Shown in pieces: positions 45,352 to 54,515 of a DNA stretch of 64,000 nt. Position numbers and translations under genes: made by a program. Origin of the DNA: Cytobacillus dafuensis (GTDB lineage: Bacteria > Bacillota > Bacilli > Bacillales > Cytobacillaceae). The stretch is taken from contig NZ_CP042593.1 in NCBI RefSeq assembly GCF_007995155.1, positions 2,584,001-2,648,000 of the forward strand, in the 5' to 3' direction. The notes beneath the pieces were generated by a model. That model had not been told where the DNA came from and did not search any database. It worked only from the letters and a program-made list of their open reading frames with translations. How positions within the stretch are numbered: position 1 is the stretch's first letter; every line of letters starts with the position of its first letter.

Positions 45352-45577
45352 GACCATTCCACTATTAAGTGCTAATCGCATAGTTTTGAGAATAACTGCT
45401 CATGTGAAATAATAGACCATTTGGTAACTCCCTGTTATTATATAAAGCCATATTGGTGATTTAAACTAACTGAGAAACATCTAGTTAGAATTTTCACCCT
45501 ATTTCATGTACAATAAAGAATATATTTAGCATCTCTAAATATTTACAATAGAGAGTTACCAACTGGAGGATATCTGA
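45352..45577 (+). promoter_or_regulatory. Promoter region of the second MFS gene with far-spaced inverted repeat
   Basis: TTTGGTAACTC (about 45,420-45,430) and GAGTTACCAA (about 45,552-45,561) are inverted copies about 120 bases apart, the second overlapping the leader just before the ribosome binding site. They could be paired operator sites. Confidence 0.3.
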
Positions 45578-46774
45578 ATGAGTCAGCAGTTAACAAAAGA
45601 TGCTCCACAAAAAAAGGCAAGCTCAGAGAAAATTTGGACAAAAGATTTTTCATTAATAGTGCTGTCCAATTTTTTTGTTTTTCTAGGTTTTCAAATGACT
45701 TTACCAACGATACCTCTGTTTGTAGAAGAGCTGGGAGGAAATGATCAATTAATTGGAATTTTCGTAGGGATATTTACGTTCTCTGCACTTCTCCTCAGAC
45801 CTTATGCTGGGCATGCATTGGAATCAAAAGGACGGCGATTTGTCTACTTAACAGGGTTAGGCATTTTTGTACTTTCTCTCGGGTCTTTTGGCTTTGTGAA
45901 TAGCTTAATATTTCTATTTATTATGCGAATTGTACAAGGGTTAGGCTGGGGATTTTCTACAACTGCCACTGGTACGATTGCAACTGATCTCATCCCCGCA
46001 AGTAGACGCGGTGAAGGAATGGGCTATTACGGACTTTCAGGTAATTTAGCTTTAGCTTTCGGACCATCGTTAGGCCTTACCTTAGCAGGAGTTTTAACCT
46101 TTAAGCAATTATTCTTAATTTGTGCCGTTTTAGGATTAGTAGCATTTATTTTATCCTCTTTCATTCGTTATAAAAAGGTCGAACCAAAATCTGTATCGTT
46201 TAAAAAATGGGATTTTTATGAAAAGAGCGCACTGCCTCCATCCTTGCTCTTATTTTTCATAACCGTTACTTTTGGAGGGATTGCTACCTTCCTGCCCCTC
46301 TATTCAGTCCAAGAAGGTGTGGAAGGCATTCAATGGTACTTTCTGCTGTATGCTTTAGCACTCATGGTATCACGTACATTTGCGGGAAAAATCTATGATC
46401 AGAAGGGGCATCAAGCCGTTTTTATCCCTGGCACCATCTTAATTTTTATTGCGATGGGGTTACTCGCATGGCTGCCAAATAGCTTCGTTCTCTTCACTGC
46501 AGCTATTCTTTACGGTCTAGGCTTCGGTACTGTTCAACCAGCATTACAGGCTTGGTCTGTAAAAGAAACCCCAAGCAATCGCAGAGGTATGGCAAATGCG
46601 ACGTTCTTCTCTTTCTTTGATCTAGGTGTCGGGATAGGAGCGATTTTATTCGGGCAAGTCGCTCATTGGTTTGGCTACAGTGCAATCTATACCCTATCTG
46701 CTGTTTCTATCCTTTGTTCTATCCTTTTATATGTTGGTATATTAGCGAAAAATCGTCGTGCTAATATCCAATGA
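45578..46774 (+). CDS. MFS transporter (exporter type)
   Basis: The 398-residue protein has 12 membrane segments and MFS motif A-like GHALESKGRRFVYL (near 76-89) and motif C-like GLSGNLALAFGPSLGL (near 151-166), a pattern of proton-driven exporters (YfkF/YwoG-like). The substrate is unknown. ACTGGAGGATATCTGA supplies the ribosome binding site. A hairpin follows. Confidence 0.88.
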   Translation: MSQQLTKDAPQKKASSEKIWTKDFSLIVLSNFFVFLGFQMTLPTIPLFVEELGGNDQLIGIFVGIFTFSALLLRPYAGHALESKGRRFVYLTGLGIFVLSLGSFGFVNSLIFLFIMRIVQGLGWGFSTTATGTIATDLIPASRRGEGMGYYGLSGNLALAFGPSLGLTLAGVLTFKQLFLICAVLGLVAFILSSFIRYKKVEPKSVSFKKWDFYEKSALPPSLLLFFITVTFGGIATFLPLYSVQEGVEGIQWYFLLYALALMVSRTFAGKIYDQKGHQAVFIPGTILIFIAMGLLAWLPNSFVLFTAAILYGLGFGTVQPALQAWSVKETPSNRRGMANATFFSFFDLGVGIGAILFGQVAHWFGYSAIYTLSAVSILCSILLYVGILAKNRRANIQ

Positions 46775-46777
46775 ATA

Positions 46778-46816
46778 AAAAAGGCATTCGCAAAGTCCTT
46801 TAGCGAATGCCTTTTC
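46778..46816 (+). terminator. Bidirectional terminator
   Basis: AAAAAAGGCATTCGC and GCGAATGCCTTTT form a stem between the convergent MFS and nitronate monooxygenase-like genes. Confidence 0.8.
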
Positions 46817-46832
46817 TAACACCACGATCTTA

Positions 46833-47789
46833 TTACATCATTGCTTTTTGATATTCCACTTTTAGATTTTCAATGATTTTTTGGACGGGAAGGATCTCCT
46901 TGATTTCATCTACTCTTGCACCAGCAAAAACGAGACCATTTTCAACATCACCTTCTACGGATTTAACCAAGGAATCGAGCGTACAAAAACGATAAGAGCA
47001 GTTTTTAAGGCAATCATGGCATTTCGTAATTTTTAGTTTCTCTGATCCACTAATTAAATCAGTGAAATTATTGGTAATTGCTCTTCCTTGTAAGCCGACA
47101 GTCGTTTTAACTAAAATTGTATCTTCCTTACGAGCATTAACATATTTTTGCTTAAAAGACAGAGGGGCATCACATTCCTCGCTTGCAACAAATCTTGTTC
47201 CCATTTGAACACCAGATGCACCCATTCTAAGAGCTTTAGCAATATCAGAGCCAGTCATAATTCCTCCTGCTGCAATAACTGGGACGGAAACGGCTTCGAC
47301 AACTTCAGGAAGTATGTCAAAAAGTGGCCTGTCAGTTCCTAAATGTCCTCCTGCTTCAAAACCTTCAACAACAACAGCAGCAGCACCAAGTCGTTCAGAA
47401 ATTTTTGCAAGTTTAGCAGAAGAAACAATTGATATAACTGGAATTCCGGCTTGTTTCCCCCAAGCATACATGTCTCTTGAAATTCCAGCACCTGAAATAA
47501 TGAAATCAACTTTTTCTTCAAGTGCAGCTTTCATTTTTTCGGCAAAATCATTCATGGCAAACAATACGTTGACTCCGATGTACCCTGTATCCTTTAAGAG
47601 ACTTCTAGCTTTTCTAATATGTGTGCGCATTTCTTCAACTGAAATTCCTGTACCAGATATAATTCCAACACCTCCAGCATTTGCTACAGCTGAAGCTAGA
47701 TTGCTTAATGAGATTCCGACGCCCATTCCACCTTGGAGGATCGGAACTGTAGGCATCATATGCGAGATTTTCAGTTGTGGAAAGTTCAA
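46833..47789 (-). CDS. Nitronate monooxygenase-family FMN protein
   Basis: The 318-residue TIM-barrel protein belongs to the 2-nitropropane dioxygenase/FabK-like family: QGGMGVGISLSNLASAVANAGGVG at the start, VEGFEAGGHLG with the catalytic-type histidine (~145-155), and AAGGIMTGSDIAKAL for FMN phosphate binding. Four cysteines (CHDCLKNCSYRFC, near 260-272) are unusual for the family and might bind a metal. The start is TTG with GAGG upstream. Upstream lies a 52-bp array. Confidence 0.88.
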   Translation of the reverse strand: MNFPQLKISHMMPTVPILQGGMGVGISLSNLASAVANAGGVGIISGTGISVEEMRTHIRKARSLLKDTGYIGVNVLFAMNDFAEKMKAALEEKVDFIISGAGISRDMYAWGKQAGIPVISIVSSAKLAKISERLGAAAVVVEGFEAGGHLGTDRPLFDILPEVVEAVSVPVIAAGGIMTGSDIAKALRMGASGVQMGTRFVASEECDAPLSFKQKYVNARKEDTILVKTTVGLQGRAITNNFTDLISGSEKLKITKCHDCLKNCSYRFCTLDSLVKSVEGDVENGLVFAGARVDEIKEILPVQKIIENLKVEYQKAMM

Positions 47790-48054
47790 TTAAATTCCTC
47801 ATTTCATATAACTATTTTGTTTAATATTTCTAAGATGTCATATTAATTCCTCTTCTAATAGTTACATTTGTCATAGTCACAAAAAATTCAAAAAACCTAA
47901 ATTATTCTTTCTACACGGCTCCATTAGGATGGGAGTATATTAATTTACTGGGAGAGTACCATATTAATTCAGAAAAGATAATCGTATTAGATTCTTTAAG
48001 ACCATACTTAGCCATTTCAATATCCAATTAAAAATTGTTTGCCCTAATATCGTT

Positions 48055-48264
48055 GCTCTTCTTTGTGACCGGTTTGGTGATGGTTGCCATTTTCCGGTCA
48101 CATTGAACTCTTCTTTGTGACCGGTTTGGTGATGGTTGCCATTTTCCGGTCACATTGAACTATTCTTTGTGACCGATTTGGTGGGAGTTTCCATCTTTCG
48201 GTCACATTGAACTCTTCTTTGTGACCGGTTTGGTAGGAGTTTCCTTTTTTCGGTCACATTGAAC
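48055..48264. repeat. 52-bp tandem palindromic repeat array 3 (four units)
   Basis: Units register at 48,062, 48,114, 48,166 and 48,218, exactly 52 bp apart. Each has TTTGTGACCGG on the left and CCGGTCACATTG (or TCGGTCACATTG) on the right, a 7-9 bp stem with a ~20-base loop. The loops vary between units while the stems are kept. Confidence 0.93.
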
Positions 48265-48420
48265 AACAAACACAAATCCAATTAAGGACCTAAATATACG
48301 CACCCGATTATGGAACCACGACAACTCCTAGTAGGAATATTTTACAAACAGTGATAGTATTATCATTATAGATTTTTAGGAATTTCGAAAATAACGACAA
48401 AAGTTATGGGTGGTGTTTTC

Positions 48421-48513
48421 TTGAAAAAAGATTTAATTAAAGTTATATCCGTGACTGTTGTAAGTACAATTCTTATATTAAAGGTTCCTATTCTTTTTTC
48501 TTATTTTTTATAG
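48421..48513 (+). CDS. Possible 30-residue membrane peptide
   Basis: A TTG at 48,421 follows GGGTGGTG by about six bases and opens a frame with two lysines and a long hydrophobic helix (VISVTVVSTILILKVPILF). An in-frame ATG lies at 48,406. No terminator is evident. It could be chance. Confidence 0.35.
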   Translation: MKKDLIKVISVTVVSTILILKVPILFSYFL

Positions 48514-48618
48514 CAATATAACAATTCTTCCATAAATCTAAAAGCGTTTCTTAACGAAGGTCTTATAGATTATCCATTATAATAACTACTTTGACATCAT
48601 TTACCGTATTCGTGTTTC

Positions 48619-48694
48619 CTCCACAATGGCCCTAAAATGAAATAAGAGCGCTTATCCTTGTTTTTCCAAGATAGCGCCAGTTTGTTGAAGATCA
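48619..48694 (+). repeat. Beta palindrome with inner hairpin
   Basis: CTCCACAATGGCCC, inner stem GAGCGCTTATCCTTG/CAAGATAGCGCC, then AGTTTGTTGAAGATCA. Confidence 0.75.
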
Positions 48695-48730
48695 ATCGAA
48701 TTAATTCAATTTTATAAAACTTCCCTGCTA

Positions 48731-50401
48731 TTAAATTTCAATAAGTATAGGAACGATCATTGGATTTTTCTTAGTATGTGTATATACGTATTCTCGTATT
48801 GATTTTTTTATTTGTTTTTTCATTACATTCCTTGAGTTTCTATTTTCTTCTTGTAGCTCATTTACTGTGTTTACCGTGAGTTCATTGATGTTTTTGCGTA
48901 GCTCCGAAAAATCTTGATCTGTAAATCCACGAGAAATCGTTTCGGGTTCAGCCATCAACTTTCTTTCCGCCTTGCTTATCGTTAAAATAATCATGATCAT
49001 TCCGTCCTCAGAAAGCTGTTTTCTGTCCCGTAATACATATTCACCAATATTCCCGACATCCCCGCCGTCCACGTATGTATTTCCAACTGGTACGGTCCGG
49101 GTTTGGCGGGCGATGCCATCTTCAATCTCGACCACATCGCCATTATTGATGATAAACGTGTTTCCTTTCTCTACTCCAACGGACTCAGCTAACAAACGGT
49201 GATGGTGTAGCATTCTAAATTCACCGTGAATGGGAATAAAATATTTTGGTTTCATTAATGTAAGCATTAGTTTTAAATCTTCTTGATAACCATGGCCGGA
49301 AACATGCATGCCGGATGTACTTCCTGATCCATAAATCACTTTGGCTCCAAGTGCAAATAAGTTGTCTACGATACTCGTGACATTACGTTCGTTCCCAGGT
49401 ATTGGACCTGCCGCAATGATAACCGTATCTTCAGGCAAAATGTCGACACCGCGAAAGTTTCCTGTGGACAGGCGGGCAAGAGCAGCCAATGGTTCTCCTT
49501 GACTCCCCGTGCATAAAATAGCCACCTTTTCAGGAGCCATTTCATTGATCTCATGTGGGGCAATTAACATTCCATCAGGAACTGTTAAATAACCACGTTC
49601 TATAGCAACCGCTACAACATTAACCATACTTCGCCCAAGTAATGCAAGTTTTCGATTTGTTTTATGTGCTGCATTTACGACTTGCTGTACACGACTAATA
49701 TTTGAAGCAAAGGTAGAAACAATAACTTTGCGGTCGGCTTTCATGAAAGTTGCCTCCACATGTTCACCTACCATTTGTTCCGATGGGGTCAAACCAGGAC
49801 GTTCTGCATTGGTACTCTCAGACAATAGAAGCAAGACCCCCTCTTTGCCAATTTCAGCCATTTTATGAATATCCGCATGCTCATTATTCGCAGGGGTTAA
49901 ATCGAACTTGAAGTCCCCCGTATGTACAATATTCCCTTCTGGTGTGTGAAAGATCACTCCCAAGCAATCAGGAATACTATGGGTTACTTTGAAAAAGCTT
50001 ACATTCATTTCTCCGATTTTCAATTTTGAGTTTGAGTTGATTTCAACAAGTTCGCTTTCTCTGAGAAGTTTATGTTCTTTTAATTTGATTTCAATTAATC
50101 CTAGTGTAAAGCGTGTAGCATAAACGGGTACATTCAATTTTTTTAAAAAGAACGGGATCCCTCCGATATGATCTTCATGTCCATGTGTAACAATTAAAGC
50201 ACTGACTTTATCTTTATTTTCTACTAAATAAGCCATATCAGGGATAATCAAATCAATTCCTAATAAACTTGCATCTGGAAACTTATTTCCACAGTCGATA
50301 ATCACGATATCGTTTGAATATTCGATTGCATACATATTTTTCCCGATTTCATTCAAGCCGCCTAAAGCGAAGATAGATAACGCATTCTCTTTTGTACTCA
50401 A
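48731..50401 (-). CDS. Ribonuclease J family enzyme (additional paralogue)
   Basis: The ~556-residue protein has the RNase J1 length and layout: metallo-beta-lactamase domain with HGHEDH (73-78), HTGDFKFD, beta-CASP region with SGHG, and a C-terminal domain ending RRPMI-like KKNPMIVPILIEI. RNase J is a 5'-to-3' exonuclease and endonuclease of mRNA decay. Its sequence differs clearly from B. subtilis J1, and it is surrounded by accessory genes, so it is probably an extra copy. The TTG at 50,401 is chosen, 7 bases after GGGGGG; an upstream GTG overlaps this site. Confidence 0.85.
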   Translation of the reverse strand: MSTKENALSIFALGGLNEIGKNMYAIEYSNDIVIIDCGNKFPDASLLGIDLIIPDMAYLVENKDKVSALIVTHGHEDHIGGIPFFLKKLNVPVYATRFTLGLIEIKLKEHKLLRESELVEINSNSKLKIGEMNVSFFKVTHSIPDCLGVIFHTPEGNIVHTGDFKFDLTPANNEHADIHKMAEIGKEGVLLLLSESTNAERPGLTPSEQMVGEHVEATFMKADRKVIVSTFASNISRVQQVVNAAHKTNRKLALLGRSMVNVVAVAIERGYLTVPDGMLIAPHEINEMAPEKVAILCTGSQGEPLAALARLSTGNFRGVDILPEDTVIIAAGPIPGNERNVTSIVDNLFALGAKVIYGSGSTSGMHVSGHGYQEDLKLMLTLMKPKYFIPIHGEFRMLHHHRLLAESVGVEKGNTFIINNGDVVEIEDGIARQTRTVPVGNTYVDGGDVGNIGEYVLRDRKQLSEDGMIMIILTISKAERKLMAEPETISRGFTDQDFSELRKNINELTVNTVNELQEENRNSRNVMKKQIKKSIREYVYTHTKKNPMIVPILIEI

Positions 50402-50610
50402 ATTTAATCCCCCCACTTTATATATAATCTTAATATGCCCTTTGGGTTTCCCTTTATCAGCGGGGTGAATGCTCGAGTTTCCTATAAATACATTAAGTAC
50501 ATTCCTTGAAATCTCTATGAATAAAAATTAATATCTGCCGAGTGTTATACAACTGTATGAAGTCTAAACATTTTTTCACCTCATTTTAGTGTTCCCTTAA
50601 CAACTGTCTT

Positions 50611-50683
50611 ATTCGACTATACTGCCCTTAACATAAAGAAAGAGCACAATTCTTGCTACAGAATTGTGCCCTTTAATTGAATA
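50611..50683 (+). repeat. Beta palindrome with inner hairpin (perfect stem)
   Basis: TACTGCCC, inner stem AGCACAATTCT/AGAATTGTGCC (10 bp perfect), then CTTTAATTGAATAAC. Compared with GCGCT/AGCGC copies the stem is changed on both sides. Confidence 0.75.
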
Positions 50684-50881
50684 ACTAAAACATGATCTCG
50701 GTATGAAAATCATCTTAAAATCAATTAATTTATCTTCGGCTTAGCACCTATTCGTATTATAGGGGTTAGCCAGATTGGGTAATTTTAAATATTTTTTTGT
50801 GTTATAATAAAATAAATATTATTATGAATATTCAAATATATTTTACGTTACGAATAATAAATTATAAAGGAGTGCTTTTTT

Positions 50882-51421
50882 GTGAAAAAATTGATATTTA
50901 TTTCAGTTCTCCTTTTATTAATTCTCTATGGTTTCAAAGGCTATAAAGAAAAAACTTTTGACCCATCTAAATTAAAAATTATAAATACTGCTTGGGATGA
51001 ACAGGGGGATGAAACATACATCAAATATGAAGCATCATCTGTAAAAGATGGCATAGCAGCGTTGCCATTTAAAATAAAATTACCCAAGACGATACCTTTT
51101 AAAACCGATGGTTATAAACCAACTATTATAGAAGATTTAGAAAATGACGGAAAAAAGTTAATGGTCACTTTTAGTGCTAATTCGAAAGAAGCGATTCAGG
51201 ATCATCCGATAATTTTGAAAATTAGAGCATACAATTTCAATATATACCCAACCCAAATATTATGATGAAGTGAAATTAAAAAATGGTATTATTGGTAAAT
51301 ACTCGTCATCAAATCTTTATTTTAAAATAGATGATATAGAATATCATATTCATATTTTTGGTTTACCTAATGATGAGAATTCTCGAAAGGAGTTAATCAA
51401 TGTCGCCAATCAAATGATTTA
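50882..51421 (+). pseudogene. Exported protein of unknown family, frameshifted
   Basis: A GTG (50,882) with AAAGGAG upstream starts a signal-peptide protein that runs 127 codons to a TGA at 51,263. The other frame continues immediately (YDEVKLKNGIIGKYSSSNLY, then IDDIEYHIHIFG and ELINVANQMI) to a stop at 51,419. The two parts together look like one ~178-residue exported protein broken by an indel near 51,245-51,260. No slippery heptamer is seen. A sequencing error is possible. Confidence 0.6.
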
Positions 51422-51515
51422 AATTATGCAATTTAAGAACCTAATAATTGTAATGGAATAATGTCCGTGAGACTTGTCTCCATCCTTTTTTCGCACAACA
51501 AAGTTTAATAAGTGT

Positions 51516-51590
51516 TACTCCACAATCTGGCCCTATTATTGAAAAAGGCACAATCCCTATTCAAGAATTGTGCTTGATAATAGAATAATC
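51516..51590 (+). repeat. Beta palindrome with inner hairpin
   Basis: CTCCACAATCTGGCCC, inner stem GGCACAATCCCTA/AAGAATTGTGCT, then TGATAATAGAATAATC. The rest of 51,422-51,758 shows nothing further. Confidence 0.75.
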
Positions 51591-51758
51591 AAATATGATT
51601 TCCATCATAAAATCAGTTATTATTTCTTCCACTAAAGATCCGCTAGGTGAAATATTGTATTCTCATAAAGCCTGCTGGCTTAAAAAGAATGCCATTTAAG
51701 GAAAAAAATCTGATAATTTATTTACATCTTCTCATTTTGACTTTATTTGATATTTAAT

Positions 51759-51953
51759 TTAGTTTCTAAGTAAAATACCCACTATAGGTGGAAAAATTAA
51801 GGTAACTACTACACTTTGGATAAATGTTAAGATGATGTCCTTTTTCCAAGTGTTACCTTTTGGGTAGCGATTATTTATTCTTTGAAAAAAGAGAAACACT
51901 CCCCACCAAATTAATAAAGCATAAATAACAGAGCCAATACTATCATAAAACAA
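51759..51953 (-). CDS. Small membrane protein, unknown
   Basis: The 64-residue product has two hydrophobic helices (about 4-23 and 41-61) linked by a basic loop. The start is TTG, preceded by GTGAGGCAAC. No family is recognised. Confidence 0.5.
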   Translation of the reverse strand: MFYDSIGSVIYALLIWWGVFLFFQRINNRYPKGNTWKKDIILTFIQSVVVTLIFPPIVGILLRN

Positions 51954-52186
51954 GTTGCCTCACTCCCACCCCTTATCAGCTATTATAATTACTTCGATGT
52001 CCTTCCGAAAATACCTGCCTGTTCAACTATCCAGTTAGTGAAAAACAAGAGAAAGGAGCCGCAAATACAGCTCCTTGTTTTGCTCAAGCACCTTATAATG
52101 GAACAACTGATGTGCTTCTATTAGATGGGTTAGTAAAAAAGCTTCTCCACTTATTGTAGAAACGCAAGCTATAGTTTAAGAAATCA

Positions 52187-52612
52187 TTATATTCTTTTTT
52201 TTACAAAATAACCTATAATTAACCCAGCAATGCTTAATACACAGTAAATTACCATGCTCTCTATCCACAAATAAGAAAGTGGATGTCCATAAATTTCTGT
52301 ATTTCCTTCCCTTCTAATTATCACATCACTCGCAAAAAAATAATCCAAGATAGAAAATGAATCTCGGAAATAAATTCCACGATAAAGAAAAAATAAACCG
52401 ATAATAAAAAACAAGGTTGCTATCCAAAATGCTTTAAAATTATTGGCAACAAGAAATGAAGATATAGCTAATGGAAAAAATATAATTAAAGAAATCATCA
52501 TTAAATGCTGAGCAAATTCAGTATATTCCCCAGGATTAAACGATAGGTAAATTAAAAAGCTACAAAGAATTGAAAAACCTAATACAATTGTTTTCTTTGT
52601 TACTCTTTTCAA
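52187..52612 (-). CDS. Four-helix membrane protein, unknown
   Basis: The 141-residue protein has four hydrophobic segments (about 9-25, 36-53, 60-80 and 113-135). TTG start with AAAGGAGCGTC upstream. No family recognised; it stands alone. Confidence 0.6.
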   Translation of the reverse strand: MKRVTKKTIVLGFSILCSFLIYLSFNPGEYTEFAQHLMMISLIIFFPLAISSFLVANNFKAFWIATLFFIIGLFFLYRGIYFRDSFSILDYFFASDVIIRREGNTEIYGHPLSYLWIESMVIYCVLSIAGLIIGYFVKKRI

Positions 52613-52647
52613 TTTTGACGCTCCTTTTTGTAAAATTTATTGAACTA

Positions 52648-52808
52648 TAATGCACCGATCGTTTAAGTACAATCTTTCACAAAAATCTTACTACCAGTAC
52701 CATAAGGATTCTATTTTTCTTAATATTCTACCTCCATTAAATGGCCCTTAAATAAAAAATAAGCGATTATCCTTGTGTTCCAGGATAGCGCCCGATTGTT
52801 GAAGATCA
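52648..52808 (+). repeat. Composite palindromic repeat (alpha half + beta, long form)
   Basis: TGCACCGATCGTTTAAGTAC, 79 bases of related spacer, CCATTAAATGGCCC, inner stem AAGCGATTATCC/GGATAGCGCCC, GATTGTTGAAGATCA. The spacer resembles that at 57,643-57,720. Confidence 0.85.
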
Positions 52809-52817
52809 TTATTGAAT

Positions 52818-52855
52818 TAAAGCCCCTGTTAGTTGAAGTACATTTCTTCACAAAC
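52818..52855 (+). repeat. Alpha-type palindrome half
   Basis: CCCCTGTTAGTTGAAGTAC followed by ATTTCTTCACAAAC, ten bases after the composite copy. Confidence 0.65.
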
Positions 52856-52907
52856 TAAAAAAATAGAAAGTAACAAAGAGTCGTACTTTCATATTAATTA
52901 ACATTAC

Positions 52908-53345
52908 TTATTTGATTTCCTCAGCCAACTCCAAAATAATTCCCTCTGGACCACGAACGTAGCATAATTTATAACTCTCTTCATATTGCTGTATCTCACT
53001 AAAAATTTCCGTACCCTTCTTTTTCAACTTGGCAACAACAGCTTCAATATCTTCAACAGTAAATGCAATATGTCGGATACCCAGTGTATTTGCTAAAGGT
53101 TGCTGAATATCTTTTTCATCTGACGGCGAATAAAATTTAATTAGCTCTATCCAAGTCTGACCGTCTGGCGTTCCCAATCCTATACACGCTACTTTAACGT
53201 TATTAAGCCCAACTGCATATCCCATCAACTCTCCTTCCATTTCCCATTCCCCTTTCACCTCAAGTCCAAAATCGAGAAAAAACTCTTTAGCGGCAGAGAG
53301 ATCATTTACGATTACACCCACATGATCTATTCTTTGGATCTTCAA
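52908..53345 (-). CDS. VOC-family protein (methylmalonyl-CoA epimerase/glyoxalase-like)
   Basis: The 145-residue protein has the two-module VOC fold: IQRIDHVGVIVNDLSAAKEF (3-22) with the first metal histidine, GIRHIAFTVEDI (near 89-100) with the second, and a terminal glutamate region GIILELAEE. Function within the superfamily is open. It starts at TTG with AGGAGG 8 bases upstream. Confidence 0.85.
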   Translation of the reverse strand: MKIQRIDHVGVIVNDLSAAKEFFLDFGLEVKGEWEMEGELMGYAVGLNNVKVACIGLGTPDGQTWIELIKFYSPSDEKDIQQPLANTLGIRHIAFTVEDIEAVVAKLKKKGTEIFSEIQQYEESYKLCYVRGPEGIILELAEEIK

Positions 53346-53585
53346 ACTTCATACCTCCTATGTTCCGTTATTTTGCAATATCCTGTATTCAAATTCTAGT
53401 ATTAACAAAGGGACGATTAAAATAATAATAAGATACCAGCATTGCCAGTGAAGAAAAGAATCATTTCACTAATTTTGCATTAAATTATTTTTAAATTCCT
53501 TCCTCATTTCCCTAACGGTGTCAATTGGGGATAATTATTCATGTACTTTCCACCTATTTTTTCTCAATGTTTCCCTTTGATTATT

Positions 53586-53690
53586 GAACAATACGGCCCC
53601 GTTAACACAATAAACAACTTGCAAAATGACTGCTCCGATATACAAGAAAAGCACCCGTTAGTTTAATTACAACCCTTCACAATCTGTTGA
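53586..53690 (+). repeat. Palindrome family members, degenerate
   Basis: TTGAACAATACGGCCCCGTT and, further on, AAAGCACCCGTTAGTTTAAT with CCTTCACAATCTG. The rest of the 53,346-53,751 gap is AT-rich and featureless. Confidence 0.5.
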
Positions 53691-53751
53691 TAGTTAAACA
53701 CAATTAAGCATCTTCCCAATAGAATTATTTAATAAAGAAGAGGTAAGACAA

Positions 53752-54345
53752 TCAGTATTTTTTCTCTAATAAATATATCAATCTTTCTTTTACTGACTCC
53801 CATTCACTATCGATAATACTGTAAAATATATTGTCGTGAATGGTACCGTCTGCCTTTACCCTATGTTTACGAAAAGTTCCCTCTTTTGTTGCCCCTATTC
53901 GTTCAACTGCTTTTTGAGAACGTAAGTTTTGTCCACTAACTGAAAATTGAACGCGAATTACTTTTAATTCTTCAAAACAATACTTAAGTAATAAAGATTT
54001 ACATTCTGTGTTTACCTTTGTTTTCCAAACTTCTGGAGAAAGCCAAGTCCAACCTATTTCCACATTACGATTTACTTTATCAATATCGCCAATACGAGTT
54101 GTACCTATTACTTGCCCTGTCAGTTTATCCTTAACAATAAAAGGTATTTGTTTACCGTCCTTTTTATTGTTAACAGCTATCATTATTATTTGTTCTAAAT
54201 CCTCCACTGTGTTAACTTCTCGCCAGGTATATTTCCATACGTCAGGACTTTTTAAAGCTTCAAATAATAGTTCCTTATACTTCATCTCGAGAGGAATAAG
54301 AGAAATTGAATTTCCTTCTAGAGATATATCTGTTTCAATTATCAT
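53752..54345 (-). CDS. GNAT acetyltransferase, RimJ/RimL type
   Basis: The ~197-residue protein belongs to the RimJ/RimL-like GNATs: PLEMKYKELLFEALKSPDVW, EIGWTWLSPEVWKTKVNTE and the C-terminal RVQFSVSGQNLRSQKAVERI with GATKEGTFR. Such proteins acetylate protein N-termini, amino acids or antibiotics. I prefer the ATG at 54,345; a longer frame to 54,405 adds 20 atypical residues. Confidence 0.85.
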   Translation of the reverse strand: MIIETDISLEGNSISLIPLEMKYKELLFEALKSPDVWKYTWREVNTVEDLEQIIMIAVNNKKDGKQIPFIVKDKLTGQVIGTTRIGDIDKVNRNVEIGWTWLSPEVWKTKVNTECKSLLLKYCFEELKVIRVQFSVSGQNLRSQKAVERIGATKEGTFRKHRVKADGTIHDNIFYSIIDSEWESVKERLIYLLEKKY

Positions 54346-54450
54346 AGAAATAATGTCTCCCTTTTTAAGTAAATAGTAAAATAGCTTTTTACCTATTAAT
54401 TCCATACGAAAAAGGATTACTCCTCCTTGAAAGTTCTAATTCTTCTTAAA

Positions 54451-54515
54451 CTATACTGCCAGTTAGCTCAACAAGAAAAGATCCACATGGCTTACAAATG
54501 GATCTTCAACTCTTG
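54451..54515 (+). repeat. Alpha-type palindrome plus short hairpin
   Basis: AAACTATACTGCCAGTTAGCTC has alpha arms around TGCC; AGATCCA and TGGATCT form a hairpin just after it. The remaining gap to 54,809 shows no gene. Confidence 0.5.

Noticed and set aside
51240..51270. Programmed ribosomal frameshift
   Set aside because: No slippery heptamer or downstream stimulatory structure; a simple indel is more likely.
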